In this document: piece by piece, positions 10,572-21,857 of the stretch
How the letters are laid out: the number at the start of each line of letters is the position of its first letter
Numbering within the stretch: the first letter of the stretch is position 1
Assembly (NCBI GenBank): GCA_004369045.1
Contig: ML213503.1
Coordinates: 1,129,343 to 1,193,342 of the forward strand
Origin: Heliocybe sulcata
Taxonomy: Eukaryota; Basidiomycota; Agaricomycetes; Gloeophyllales; Gloeophyllaceae
DNA length: 64,000 nucleotides
Reading direction: 5' to 3'
Made by a program: the position numbers and the translations under genes
The notes under the pieces: model-generated
What the model saw: the letters and a program-made list of their open reading frames with translations, nothing else
Databases searched by the model: none
What the model was told of the DNA's origin: nothing

Positions 10572-13500
10572 TTAATCATCTGAGAACATGATCTTCAAGT
10601 TCTCAAGGCTATCTGGGTCTTTCTCTCCCGACCCACGGAATGCCTCCTTCACGAGGGCAGTCTTGCGTTTCTGTATCTGCAGGATACGTCCCTCGATAGT
10701 GTTGTCCACCTATCGTGCATTAGCAGGGTTATAACAACGAATAGCGAGAGTATTACGCGCACAATGAAGTGTGTCACATAGACTGTCTTGTCTTGCCCGA
10801 TCCTGTGTACTCTGTCTACGGCTGGGATTAGAATGAGATGAGTAAACAGTTCCCATCATCGTAACTCATACGGTCACCTTGGCTTTCCGTGGCGGCGTTC
10901 CACCAGCAATCCATCTGTCTCGATCTGTTACGAACGCAATTCATGACAGCCGGGGAGCCTCACTCACCATAAAAACATGATTGGCGTTCGTAAGCTATGA
11001 AAGTCAGCATAATCCGAGAGCAACAGACCACTGCAACATACATTCAAGCCTACACCTCCGGCCTTCAAGGATACTATCAGGACCTTGGGGCTTCGGGAGG
11101 GAGCCTTGAATTCTGCGATAGCTTCGTTCCTCTTCTTCACGTTCATTGAGCCATCGAATCTGTACCATGTAAAGTGCTCTCTTTGCAGAGCCTTTCCTAT
11201 AAGATCCAAGAAGCTAGTGAACTGCGAGAAGACAACAGCGCGGAAGCAAGGATCCTGATCCCGCAGGCGTTCTGGGACAACATTTGAGTTTTTGTAACGA
11301 ATAAAGGACAGCACCCCTACTTAGGTTCCTTAGCAGGGCTTCGAGCTTGGTGGAGGACCGGAAGTTATTCTTCCTCAACGTGACCTCGGTAGACTTCGTT
11401 TCGTCTCCACGATCAGGGCCTGTATCCTCGCTTGTCACGCGAATAACTTCGAGCAGGTTGGATTCCTGATGAGAGTCAGAGATGCAAACTCAAAATCAGG
11501 ATCTTCTACTCGCCTGGAACGGACCTTGCGAGCATGTGGGGCATGCCACCTCCTTGCTTTTCTCTTCACAAGCGGCTATGTAGGCAACGATACAGTCTTT
11601 GCAGCTAGAATATCGTCAATGCCGGCCTAAGTCAGTGGACAGGTTGTGCGTACCATTGATGAAGGCATCCAGGGATGATCATAGGTGTATCCATCACATC
11701 CAAACATAGTGGACATTCAACCTGGTCACTCTTGTCCAAATTACTGAGCACAGTCTTGGCGAAGGCATCGCTATCCTCGATCCCTTCGGCGAATTCCTTG
11801 ATCATAGAGTTGATATCGACTTGATCGTCTACCTCTACTGATCCATCTCTCTCGGCAGGAAGTATCAGGCTTGGATGTAGGACGGCCCGACGTAATCTGG
11901 AGAACGTTCGTGAGCTACAACCATACAAACAAGGGATCCAACGAGCCTCATTAGCATTGCCAAGATGTGAGTGTAGTTCTTGCTCAGTAGGCCGCGTGCC
12001 TTCAGGTCTTCGAAATTCCTCTTAGCGGACGTGTAGACGGAATCATAAATCTTTCTCTCCGCGGCAGTGAATTCGAGCTTGTCTATTGTGACCTGCAAAG
12101 AAGGCACTCGTAAGAAGACGAAAGCTGGAGATGCGAAGCTAAGCATACTTGTTTCGGCAGAAGATCCACGATGCGCTTGCCGTCCGTGTCGAGCATATTT
12201 TTCTCCCTACGGAGCAGTATACTTTCCATGATGACTTGCACAACTTCGATCGCCTTCGGATCACGAGCCAGAAAGGGCAGCGTAATAAAACTGAGATGCG
12301 ATGAACAAGTTTCGTAGGGGCATATAGAGACGACTTACGACCGGAAGAATGAATAATCAGACCATGGAGTGAAGTCAAGGAATTTCCTTCAGGTGGGGTC
12401 AGTGTAACTTCTCGAAAGACATAGTATGTGCATACAGCAGGGAGAATAGATCCTCCAGCCTATTCACAATGGGCGTGCCTGTGAAGGGTATGAGTCGATC
12501 GGTACTCGGAAACATCAGTGCGGCATACCCGTCACAGCCCAGCGCCGTCTAGCCTTGAGAGCATATACGGCACGGGCTGTCTTGCTCTGACGAGATTTAC
12601 AGTGGTGGGCTTCGTCCAGGATAACCCGCAACCACTCCGCTAAGGTACAACTCAGTGCCACCAGAGTCCAGCAGAGCAGAAGGCACAGCTTACTTTGGAA
12701 CACCGGGGATGCCTTCGACATCTTCTCCGACTTGGCATGCTCCGATGCCAGTACACCGTAAGAAGTGATAACGACGTCTGCCGCTCCGTCGCCGTCCAAG
12801 GCTGCCTCAATATCGAGACGATTCTGGCCATGCCAGACCAAGACCTTGAGAGCGCCAGGCTTGCTCGAGCGTGTCAATTCATTAGCCCACTGAGACAGCA
12901 GCGAAGTCGGCGCTACAATCAATGTACTCTTGATGGCGGCAGTCTGGGAACGCCCCTTATCCGCAGCTCGAAAAGCGCTGTTAAGCTTCAACTGCCGTCG
13001 TTTAGCCGGTTGCTCGTCGGCCTCTTTAGCCGCTTCTGGTTCTCGGTTTGTTTGTATCAGTGCGGACAACATAATTGTTTTCCCCATGCCCACTGGAAAA
13101 GGACACGATTATGTCTGAACCGTAGGGGAAGCTGAGACTGCTTACTTTCTAGAGGTCACCGATATCAGCAAGATACGGTCAACGGGCATATAAACCAGAC
13201 AATGCACGCCTCACCGTCTCTGGAGGGTCCCTGTTAGTACTGTGTAATCTCCAGTCGGCAGCAGCGGACTCACGCAAGAATCCCTCCCCTACACTTCCGT
13301 TCAGCTGTAGGAAATTGAAGACTCAATTCGCCTGAATAGGGATTGAAGTAGAAGGGCTGTTCGTCGGCTGTTAGGTCGATGATACCGCTGTCGTTGGGTT
13401 CGTCCGGAAATGCGTATCTGACAGAGCCATGCAAATTACAGAGGCACCAGAAGACTGTTAGAAACCGGACGCACTCGTTCCACAGAGGATGAAGAGAAGT

Positions 13501-15002
13501 CAACTCTCGAGCATTACTAGAACCGGTTTCCAGGGAGTACATCCATCTATCACTGGTCAACAATGTCAACGAAGCCGGAGATGCGTAGCATACCTGAGTG
13601 CTTGCTTCTGATATCCTCGGAGGGTCAATGCAAAGGTCTCTGCAGGCTCCATCTGTCCCATTGTCTGATCGTTCTTCTGTGCTCTGACACTCTCGATCAA
13701 TACTATCCATAGCTTAATAGGCTGGGATGGACTGCTACCTACCTATTGTAGATGACGTTTAACTGGTCCTCCGATAGTTCTTCTTCATCTCCTTCCACTT
13801 CTATCTCCTCACCGTCTCCGACTATCTCTACTCTCTTCGGTTTACTAGGACGAGCGTTGCCTCCAGGACGTTGAGACGCTTGCTTTAGATCCGAGTCGCT
13901 CAAGGAGGCTTCGACATGCTTCCCCGTACTGCGGCCGGCATTCCCTCTTCGAGGTCTGAGGCCTATTGCATCAAACAGTCGGAGGAGTGCGGTCTTTCGC
14001 TCTCGCAGTGACTGCTCATCCTGATATTCTTGACCTTCGTTGAGCATTGCTTTGACAGGCTCCCTGGAGGATATACTAGGCGCCTGGAACGCCGAAGCGC
14101 GCATGTACACGGATAGCGATATAATGAGATCTGCTCCAGAATGGAGATTTGCAGGGCAGTCTATCATGGTACTGCCGCGGAAATTCACAATGCCCAGGTC
14201 CAGGAGGGTGGAGACCCAGGAAGCCACATCCTGCGGAAGGCGACCGAACTCTGAGCAGATGGTGAATGCTGAGTAACACGACGCAGATAGTAAGCTTACC
14301 AAAGCCACCCTTGTTGGTTAACCTTACTACAGACCCGTTGCTTTTCTTCTTCGCTTTCAATGGCTGGGCTTTAAGTAGCGTGGCAATAGAGAGTTGCTTC
14401 TGTTTGCCTTTCGTCTCCGGAGCTTTACCCTTCCCATTAGGCTTGGCAGATCCTTTGGATGGTTTAGTATCTGGTTCATCCTGGACATCTCTTTCGAGGC
14501 AGATCTCGTCTCCTGGCTTGACGTAGCCTTTCCCTCTAACCGTGCTCCAGGCATTGCCTACCAGGAAAGAGCCTAGGTACGCAGCTTCGAACGCAGCAGC
14601 AGGAGGTAAAGGAGCTTCGTTGGATAACCTACGCTTCTTTCCCGCATCCTTCTTGGGACCATATGCAGGTGGAGGAGAAGATGTAGCAGGTGTTGTAGGG
14701 TGGGACATACTGGTCACGCTCGATGATCTTGGTACTTCGGGTTCCAACAGCATGATATCTCGGTCAGCAGAGGAGTCCATGGAAGGCTGAGCAGTCAGGT
14801 CCAAGCGGTCTCCATTCTCATAATCCGCCACCTCCTGGAGAGCGTCTTCGTCATCGCTGTCGGCGAGGAACAAACCCACGGGCGACTGCGGCTTCTCCAT
14901 ATCTGCTACTGTTTCCTTGACTCCCTCCGTAGTACTCTCAGAGGCCATCGGCTCATCTTCGTCGTCCGAGACAGCAAAAAACAAGGATCTTTCTGAAGTC
15001 AT
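10572..15002 (-). CDS. RAD5: DNA repair helicase/ubiquitin ligase RAD5
   Basis: SNF2-family ATPase with an embedded RING. It polyubiquitinates PCNA and remodels stalled forks in error-free damage tolerance. 21 exons: 14300-15002, 13743-14250, 13594-13683, 13475-13546, 13274-13417, 13215-13219, 13146-13148, 12694-13092, 12529-12639, 12436-12478, 12339-12386, 12149-12290, 11947-12092, 11654-11896, 11514-11604, 11321-11465, 11042-11271, 10968-10994, 10878-10914, 10763-10821, 10572-10709; 1127 residues. Order: HIRAN domain from about residue 141, Walker A DEMGMGKT (507-514), DEAH box (650-653), C3HC4 RING (CPLC at 866-869, then CLHQCCKDC), then helicase C (LKAGGVGLN, DRVHRIGQ). Two exons are only 5 and 3 nt. 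Two introns are GC-AG; the one at 11897-11946 (GCTCGT donor) is the weakest call. An N-terminal Phe-Phe motif and IIDLT (470-474) resemble Rev1- and SUMO-binding motifs. Divergent from CCT7. Confidence 0.95.
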
Positions 15003-15190
15003 CAGAGAAGAGGCAGCCTGGCCCTCAGTGGAGAAAAGAAATGGATCCGAGTCCGCGGCACATTCGACGCGTCGCGTCGCGTCCTAAGCCGGGATCCACA
15101 AGGGTCAATAAGCACAAATAAATACCCTAATCGGGCTTCGTCAAAAGTAACTTGTCTGCGCGTCCGAACGCTCATCCATCGTAAGCTAAG
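15003..15190. promoter_or_regulatory. Shared promoter of RAD5 and CCT7
   Basis: 188 bp lie between the divergent start codons of RAD5 and CCT7. I see no clear TATA box. Shared control is inferred from the spacing only. Confidence 0.4.
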
Positions 15191-17140
15191 ATGCAGCGTG
15201 GCCTTCCTATGGTATGTCCCCAGGGTTGTTGTATTGGCGTACGTATTGATTAGCTCTTTTGCCTTGTCTAGCAACCGACCGTAGTCCTCCTGAAGGAGGG
15301 CACGGACACGTCCCAAGGAACACCCCAGTTGCTGTCCAACATCTCTGCATGTCTCGCTGTTGCCGAGACATTATCCAGTACTCTGGGACCTAGAGGAATG
15401 GACAAGTTGATTATAAACGAGCGTGGTGAAGCACAAATCACGAACGATGGAGCCACCATCTTGAAGTTGTTAGACATTGTACACCCGGCCGCGAAGACCC
15501 TAGTGGACATCGCTCGTGCCCAAGATGCTGAGGTTGGCGACGGGACGACAAGTGTTACTCTCCTTGCAGCCCAGCTACTTAAGGAAGTTCGAGGATATCT
15601 GGAGGAGGGTGTCAGTCCGCATATTATCGTGAAGGGTTTCCGGCGAGCAGCTCAGCTTGTGTGTCTACTCTACACTGTCCTGGTTCATTGTTTTAAACGT
15701 CTTTCCCGAAGGCCATTGACCGTATCAAGGAAATGCAAGTGACTGTGGATAAATCAGATCCAGAGTACGTTCTGCGGTTCCTCTGATGTCCCTGATTTTT
15801 GATATACGGACTTAGACTATTTCGATCTTTATTGCTCAAGTGCGCTTCCACTTCCATGTCCTCCAAACTCATCCACTCCGAAAAACCCTTTTTCTCAAAA
15901 ATGGTCGTGGAGGCTGTGGAATGCCTCGATCCTGATGACCTGGATGAATCGCTTATCGGGGTCAAGAAGGTTCCCGGAGGCGGCATGCAGGACTCTCTGC
16001 TCATTCGTGGTGTCGCATTCAAAAAAACCTTTACCTATGCAGGAGCAGAGCAGCAACCAAAATCGTTCGCGGATCCCTTGATCGTTTGCCTGAACGTCGA
16101 ACTTGAACTGAAGGCGGAGAAGGATAATGCCGAAGTGCGCGTGGAGCAGGTGTCGGACTACCAGGCCATCGTGGACGCTGAATGGGAGATCATCTACCGC
16201 AAGCTGGAGGCGATCGAAAAGACAGGCGCCAAGGTTGTTCTCAGCAAGCTACCTATCGGTGATCTGGCGACACAGTGGTTTGCTGACCGCGACATCTTCT
16301 GCGCTGGTCGTGTTCCGGCTGGTGACCTGCGGAGAGTAGTGGAAGCAGTTGGCGGCTCCATCCAATCCACATGCTCTGATATCGGCCGGGAACATCTTGG
16401 TACTTGCGGTAAGTTTGAGGAGCGTCAGATCGGCGGTGAACGGTACAACGTCTTTGAGGATTGTCCGAAAGCGAAGACATGCACCCTTGTCCTTCGTGGG
16501 GGCGCCGAGCAGTTCATTTCAGAAGTGGAACGCAGTCTTCATGACGCTATAATGGTTGTGAAACGTGCCGTTAGGAACGGTGAAGTCGTCGCAGGTGGTG
16601 GTGCTATTGAGGTATGTCTTTTCTGTCCGATCAGGCGCAGAGACCAATTTGCAGTATAGATGGATCTTTCCGCCTATATCCGGAAGTACGCTCTGTCTAT
16701 CCCGGGCAAGCAACAACTTGTTATTGCTGCCTTCGCCAAAGCACTCGAAATCATCCCGCGACAAATTTGTGACAATGCAGGCCTTGATTCAACCGATATT
16801 CTCAACAAACTTCGGATGAAGCACGCTAATGGCGAAAAATGGTATGGTGTCGACGTGGACGGTGCAGACGGTGTCCGAGACAATATGGAAGCCTTCGTTT
16901 GGGAACCCAGTCTCATCAAGGTCAACGCGATCAACAGCGCAACCGAGGCCGCATGTTTGATCTTGAGCGTGGACGAGACTGTCCGGAATCCACAAAGTGA
17001 ACAGGTAGGTTCTCGTTACTCCGAGTTGACTTCAAATCTAAGAGTCATTGCAGCCAAATCCCGGTCCGAGGGCCCCTCCAGGAACTGCTCAGCGTGCTAT
17101 GAGAGGTCGCGGCAGGGGTCGCGGGATGCCTCGGCGGTGA
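15191..17140 (+). CDS. CCT7: Chaperonin TCP-1/CCT subunit eta
   Basis: One of the eight subunits of the cytosolic TRiC/CCT ring that folds actin and tubulin with ATP. Exons: 15191-15211, 15272-15658, 15712-15764, 15816-16611, 16660-17004, 17054-17140; 562 residues (yeast 550). Visible marks are LGPRGMDKL and NDGATILK near the N-terminus, the nucleotide motif [33 protein letters not shown], and VAGGGAIE before the last ATPase helices. The eta subtype follows from the N-terminal [18 protein letters not shown] and from the C-terminal tail [15 protein letters not shown]. All splice junctions are GT-AG and keep phase. Confidence 0.97.
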
Positions 17141-17485
17141 AACAAGCCATGATTGCGTTGTCGTAATCCTTTCGATACCGGTACGAAGCAGTGTAAGATT
17201 CGTCAGTAATATAATTTGCTTTCCCCCACGTCAAGCAGCAGGAGTAAACTGTTGCAACGCTATTTCGACACTTTCGCGTGAAGAACTACCTTATAAGGGA
17301 ACTGACATACCTCTTTAGGAATCAACTGACATTGCGCCATCTGCTTCTCAGATACGCAATATCCTACTCACCTCGCACAATGGCTCTCGTTCCTAGATCT
17401 GACCTCTTATCTGCGGAGAAGGTTGTATAATAATGCCCGAGCGAGGAAAGACAGTCCAGCAGCTGCTCTACACTTTCCGCCCCTC

Positions 17486-19754
17486 ATGTCGACCCTTCTT
17501 CCTGAGAAGCTTTCCTATGAAGGGGGTCTACCGTCTGACGCATCCATCGAGGAGAAGGGCGATATCAAGTCGGAGATCGGTTCTATAAACGGCCCAGGGT
17601 CCGCGCCTCCTCTAGGCGAAGCACCTGCCGAAGGGGGACGTCGTTTCTGGAGAAAGCAGCCGAGAGCAGACCTTGATGCTATCGCGACGCAACCGTCTGT
17701 CTTCGACAATCCAATTGGCTTGGAAGCATATAGACCACCTCCTGCATATGAGAATGCGCACCGCTTTGACCCCAATGCAAGATGGACATGGCGCGAAGAA
17801 AAGGTACGTATCCATCTGCAGTAGCGCTTCTCGTCTTCTGAAGCTCGTTCCTGTACAGGCTGTCGTTCGAAAGATCGACCTTCGTATAGCGATATGGGCT
17901 TGCCTCATGTTCTTCTCTCTGGACATGGACCGCCAGAACATAAACCAGGCTAATACGGACAATTTCCTACAAGATCTGGGTATGACGACTAATGATTACA
18001 ATCTCGGCAATACGCTTTTTCGGCTGTCGTTCTTGATTGCTGAGCTTCCGTCCCAACTTGTGTCGAAACGAGTGGGCCCTGATGTGTGGATCCCGACGCA
18101 AATGTGTCTATGGAGTGTAGTGGCCATCAGTCAATTCTGGCTCAGTGGGAGGAAGTCCTTCCTTGCTACAAGGTGCTTACAGTCTACCATAAGCCGTCAG
18201 AATTCTACATCTTATTCGATATTAGATTCCTTCTGGGTTTCCTGCAAGGCGGCTTCATTCCCGACGTCGTCTTGTATCTTTCATACTTCTACACAAAGAA
18301 GGAGTGTGCGTGCCCAGCCCTTACTTCAACGTTCTGAGTCTTACGGAGGTGGTTGTAGTACCCATTCGCCTTGCTTATTTCTGGATTTCTAACTATCTGG
18401 ACCATATTGTCGGTGCGTTCTTGGCGACTGGTGCGTATTACTTTGTGAAGTCTCCCTGGACGATGTTTCAACACTAGCGGGCAGGAATATTGAAGCTCAG
18501 AGGAGCCAGTGGAAGGCCGGGATGGCGATACCTCTTCTTGATTGAAGGCGGCTTGACGCTTGCCGTTGGTTTGGCCTCATACTTCCTGATGCCTCCCGGA
18601 CCAACGCAGACGAAGGCATGGTACAGGCCTAAAGGCTGGTTTACGGAGAGGTGAGCAGCTACTCGACAGGATCAAGTGGTGGTACTGACGGGACGTATAG
18701 GGAGGAGATAATCATGGTCAACCGGTTCGTACTCAAAGGCCGCGTCGTACAGCACGCTGATATAACTCTCGCTGCAGCGTGCTACGAGACGACCCGTCGA
18801 AGTCTGACATGCATAATCGACAAGGTCTGAGTCCGAAAATGATCTGGTATGCGCTGAGAGACTGGAAGATGTGGCCGTTATATATTCTGGGACTCGTGCA
18901 TATGAGTAAGTGTTCAACCTACGAGCAGTGGAGTCGTCGTAACGAACATCCACGTAGTACCTACGGGCCCTCCGCAAAATTATCTGACGTTATCGCTACG
19001 CAACCTCGGCTTCAACACCACGGAGTCGAATTTGCTCAGCATTCCGTCCACTGTCATCGGGATGATCACGCTGTTGACAGCGGCCTACCTCAGCGAGATC
19101 ATAGACAGCCGGGTAGCCTCCACGATTATCCTGCAGCTCTGGGCACTGCCCCTGCTCATTGCATTGTACACTTTCAACAAGCAGACGTCGCAATGGGTCT
19201 ACTATGCAGTCGTCACCCTCATAACAGGGTTCCCCTACATCCATCCTATCCAGGTAGCTTGGACGTCCAGGAACTCCTATAGCGTCCGTATGAGGACAAT
19301 ATCGGCGTCTGTCTACAACATGTTCGTGCAAGCTGGCGCCATTATTTACGTGCGTGTATCAGCACTTCCTCTACTATTAAACGTCGCTCACCGACTATAT
19401 TGTAGGCCAACATCTACAGAGCAGACGACAAGGTAAGAAAAATTACAGTATCCATCTATCTCGGCGCTGCTGATGCCGCCTGGCTTTGCAGCCGTTATAC
19501 AAACGAGGGAACCGTGATCTTATTGGCATCTGTTGCATGAATATCACCCTTTATATTGGAACCTTCTTCTTTTACCGCTACCTCAACAAGCGAAGAGACA
19601 GAATATGGAACTCTTGGTCCGAGAAGGTATGATCCGAGCGTCCTGTCACTTGGACCACCGCTCACCTGGATGTTCGATGTAGGAACGCACAACCTACTTG
19701 GAAACGACGAAGGACGAAGGGAACAAACGCATGGACTTCAGATTCGCGTACTAG
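17486..19754 (+). CDS. MFS permease, anion:cation symporter type
   Basis: Plasma-membrane transporter of the DAL5/FEN2/Liz1-like group (allantoate, pantothenate and related organic anions). Exons: 17486-17803, 17859-18172, 18226-18305, 18359-18430, 18485-18650, 18701-18724, 18778-18905, 18958-19349, 19406-19432, 19492-19626, 19683-19754; 575 residues. About 110 hydrophilic residues precede the first helix ([13 protein letters not shown]). The family signatures [26 protein letters not shown] after helix 5, and [16 protein letters not shown] are clear, and 12 helices can be laid out. The exact substrate cannot be told from sequence. The start is the ATG that opens MSTLLPEK; an upstream in-frame extension has no other ATG. 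Converges on the mS45 gene, 201 bp away. Confidence 0.9.
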
Positions 19755-19955
19755 AGCACTCACGACCGCTGTAGCATAGACTCCTGCCCTACACCGAAGA
19801 TCATTTTCGCAACGTGTACCCTAGCAAGAGATGCGTGAAGGTACTTCAGTTATGACCAAGAACCATGATTACTTAGGCGGAGGTCGGTGATAACCGGACC
19901 TAAGAGAGCAATATGCTACAGAGCAATCCATTCCTTGTAAATCCGCGACTGGAAG

Positions 19956-21735
19956 CTACGCAGCCAGGCGAGCAGCCTTGATGGCCTCGCGGACTTTCTC
20001 TTTCCTATGCTCCTTCATCTTGACCCTGTGCTGACTCGCCTTCATTCTCCGCACGCGGTCTTTAACATCCAAGAACTTGCCGCCTACATCCTCGAATATG
20101 ATATGGGGACGAGTGGTAGATGCACCGCTGCGGGTAACGAACGTATGCGGTTTGGTATTGACCAGCCAAGGGTCTTCTCCCTTCCGTCCCTCCTCAAGAC
20201 GGGCGAGATCCTGCAGAATATTGAATGGTGAGAAAAGATGGGTGATACAGATTACACTCACATCTCTGTGCACACTCGGCTGGTAGAATAATGTCTCGTA
20301 GCGGTCGCGAAGCATGCGGGTCCTGTCGCCAGGTGAGAGATTATGGCCGCCTGTAGATCGGTGCAGTCTACGGCGCCACACATGGTCGGGTATCCCGAGC
20401 AAAGCCGGGTCCGACTTAGCGTTCCTAGCAGCCTTCCTGGCAGCGGTGGCTTCATCCTTGCCCTGTTGCAAAGTGATTGGCAGAATAGGGTCCTATGAAG
20501 GGGGACTTCAGCTTATGTCCGTCGAGAGACGATATAACCGACTCACCTGTCCTTCATCGACATCTTCCCAGAACATTCTTTGATACTTCTCTCGGTCTAC
20601 ATCTTCACCCTCCACTTCGTCCAAGGCGTCCGCCTCGGAGACGTCGTGTCTGTCCTTGCGAGCTGTTTCAGTATCCGCCGGAACATCAGGCACGCCGAGG
20701 ACTTTCTCCATTCCAGCCAGAAAGCCGTTCTGTATTTTTTTGCCCTGAATTCGCCAGTCAGCATGGAGATAGACATGGTGACGAACTGATGATAGCTAAG
20801 CTCAGATGGGGTTGAAACTGTTATAACCAAATCCCAGGTGATGTAAGGCACATGGGTGTCTTCCAATTCGCGAATGATATGATAGTCTCATCGTAGTACG
20901 GGAAAAACAGAACAGAGAACGAACCTCACCTCCTACATCACCCAACGCATGCACGGAACCCGTCAGTCCATGAATTGGTCTACGGCTTGCTCAATATCTT
21001 ACCTAGGAGAGGACACAAGGTTAGCGTACCATCCAAGCGCTCGACAAAAAAGAGTATGATTCAGAAAGCCATGCATGTAATAAGTTTTAACCATGTGGTG
21101 GTCTTCAAGACTAATCGATATATGCTCATCCTAAGGCATAACCGCACAGAGCGGACACCAGATAATCCAGAATGGTATGAGAAAGCTCACCTTGACCCAA
21201 TGTGCTTCAAGGCCTTTCAGTCTTAAGATCGCGTCTACGCGCTTCATACTAAGACCGTACCGCGAAGACAGCTCCCGCACACCGTTCACATCCGGATCTG
21301 CAATAAAGTCCTCCCAGATCTGTTTGCGTAATCTATCTGAGAGAGGTGCAGGCGGCCGGAATGACGGATTCAAAGGGAACGGGCACTGCAGCAAGAACCA
21401 GCATTAACACCCAAAGGGCTGCACGAGCTGGGACGGACGAACTCAACTGAACGACCGCCAAGATAGTTGCGCGGTTGGATAGGGTTCCTATAGCGCGCTC
21501 CCTCTTCCACGAGCCATTGATCATACTTCAAATCCCTAATGAAGCTACCACCAGGTCGAGCCTCCTCCTCTTCTTCTTCGAATTCCGCATCCTCGTCGTG
21601 CTGTACCTGCTCATCGTTAGACACCTCATCTTGCACCTCCGCCCGACGAACAAGAGAAGACGAGATGCTACGACGGTATGAGACAGACCATGACCGAGCC
21701 GTTCGTGATGGGAGTCCCCGCAGGTACGACAGCAT
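19956..21735 (-). CDS. bot1: Mitochondrial small ribosomal subunit protein mS45 (Bot1 family)
   Basis: Exons 21448-21735, 21191-21385, 20547-20744, 20262-20492 and 19956-20210 give 388 residues. The N-terminus (RGLPSRTARSWSVSYRR) is Arg/Ser-rich and looks like a mitochondrial presequence, followed by an acidic Glu run. The Bot1 region contains NPSFRPPAPLSDRLRKQIW, YGLSMKRVDAILRLKGLE, then GKKIQNGFLAGMEKVLGV. These match the fungal family of S. pombe Bot1 and yeast Mrps35 as I know it. The C-terminal 80 residues are Lys/Arg-rich, as in many mitoribosomal proteins. The second intron (20745-21190) is 446 bp, about nine times the local norm. Head-to-head with EFM3. Confidence 0.88.
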
Positions 21736-21857
21736 TTCACCAGCGTGAAGGGAATCCGAAATTTTCTAAGGGATACGAGCAGTCACGTGCATGCTTAGGG
21801 CAGGCGTAAAGCGCGTCTCATTGCAATCCCTCCAGCCACACGCGCCACCACACTCTT
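21736..21857. promoter_or_regulatory. Shared promoter of mS45 and EFM3 with an E-box
   Basis: 122 bp lie between divergent start codons. A CACGTG palindrome is at 21784-21789. A bHLH factor could bind it; this is inference. Confidence 0.4.

Noticed and set aside
20920-20985. Peptide RPIHGLTGSVHALG read within the mS45 intron (minus strand), which looked like the missing GKxxQTGF segment
   Set aside because: A much better match, GKKIQNGFLAGMEKVLG, starts at 20744 in the right phase, so the intron peptide is chance.
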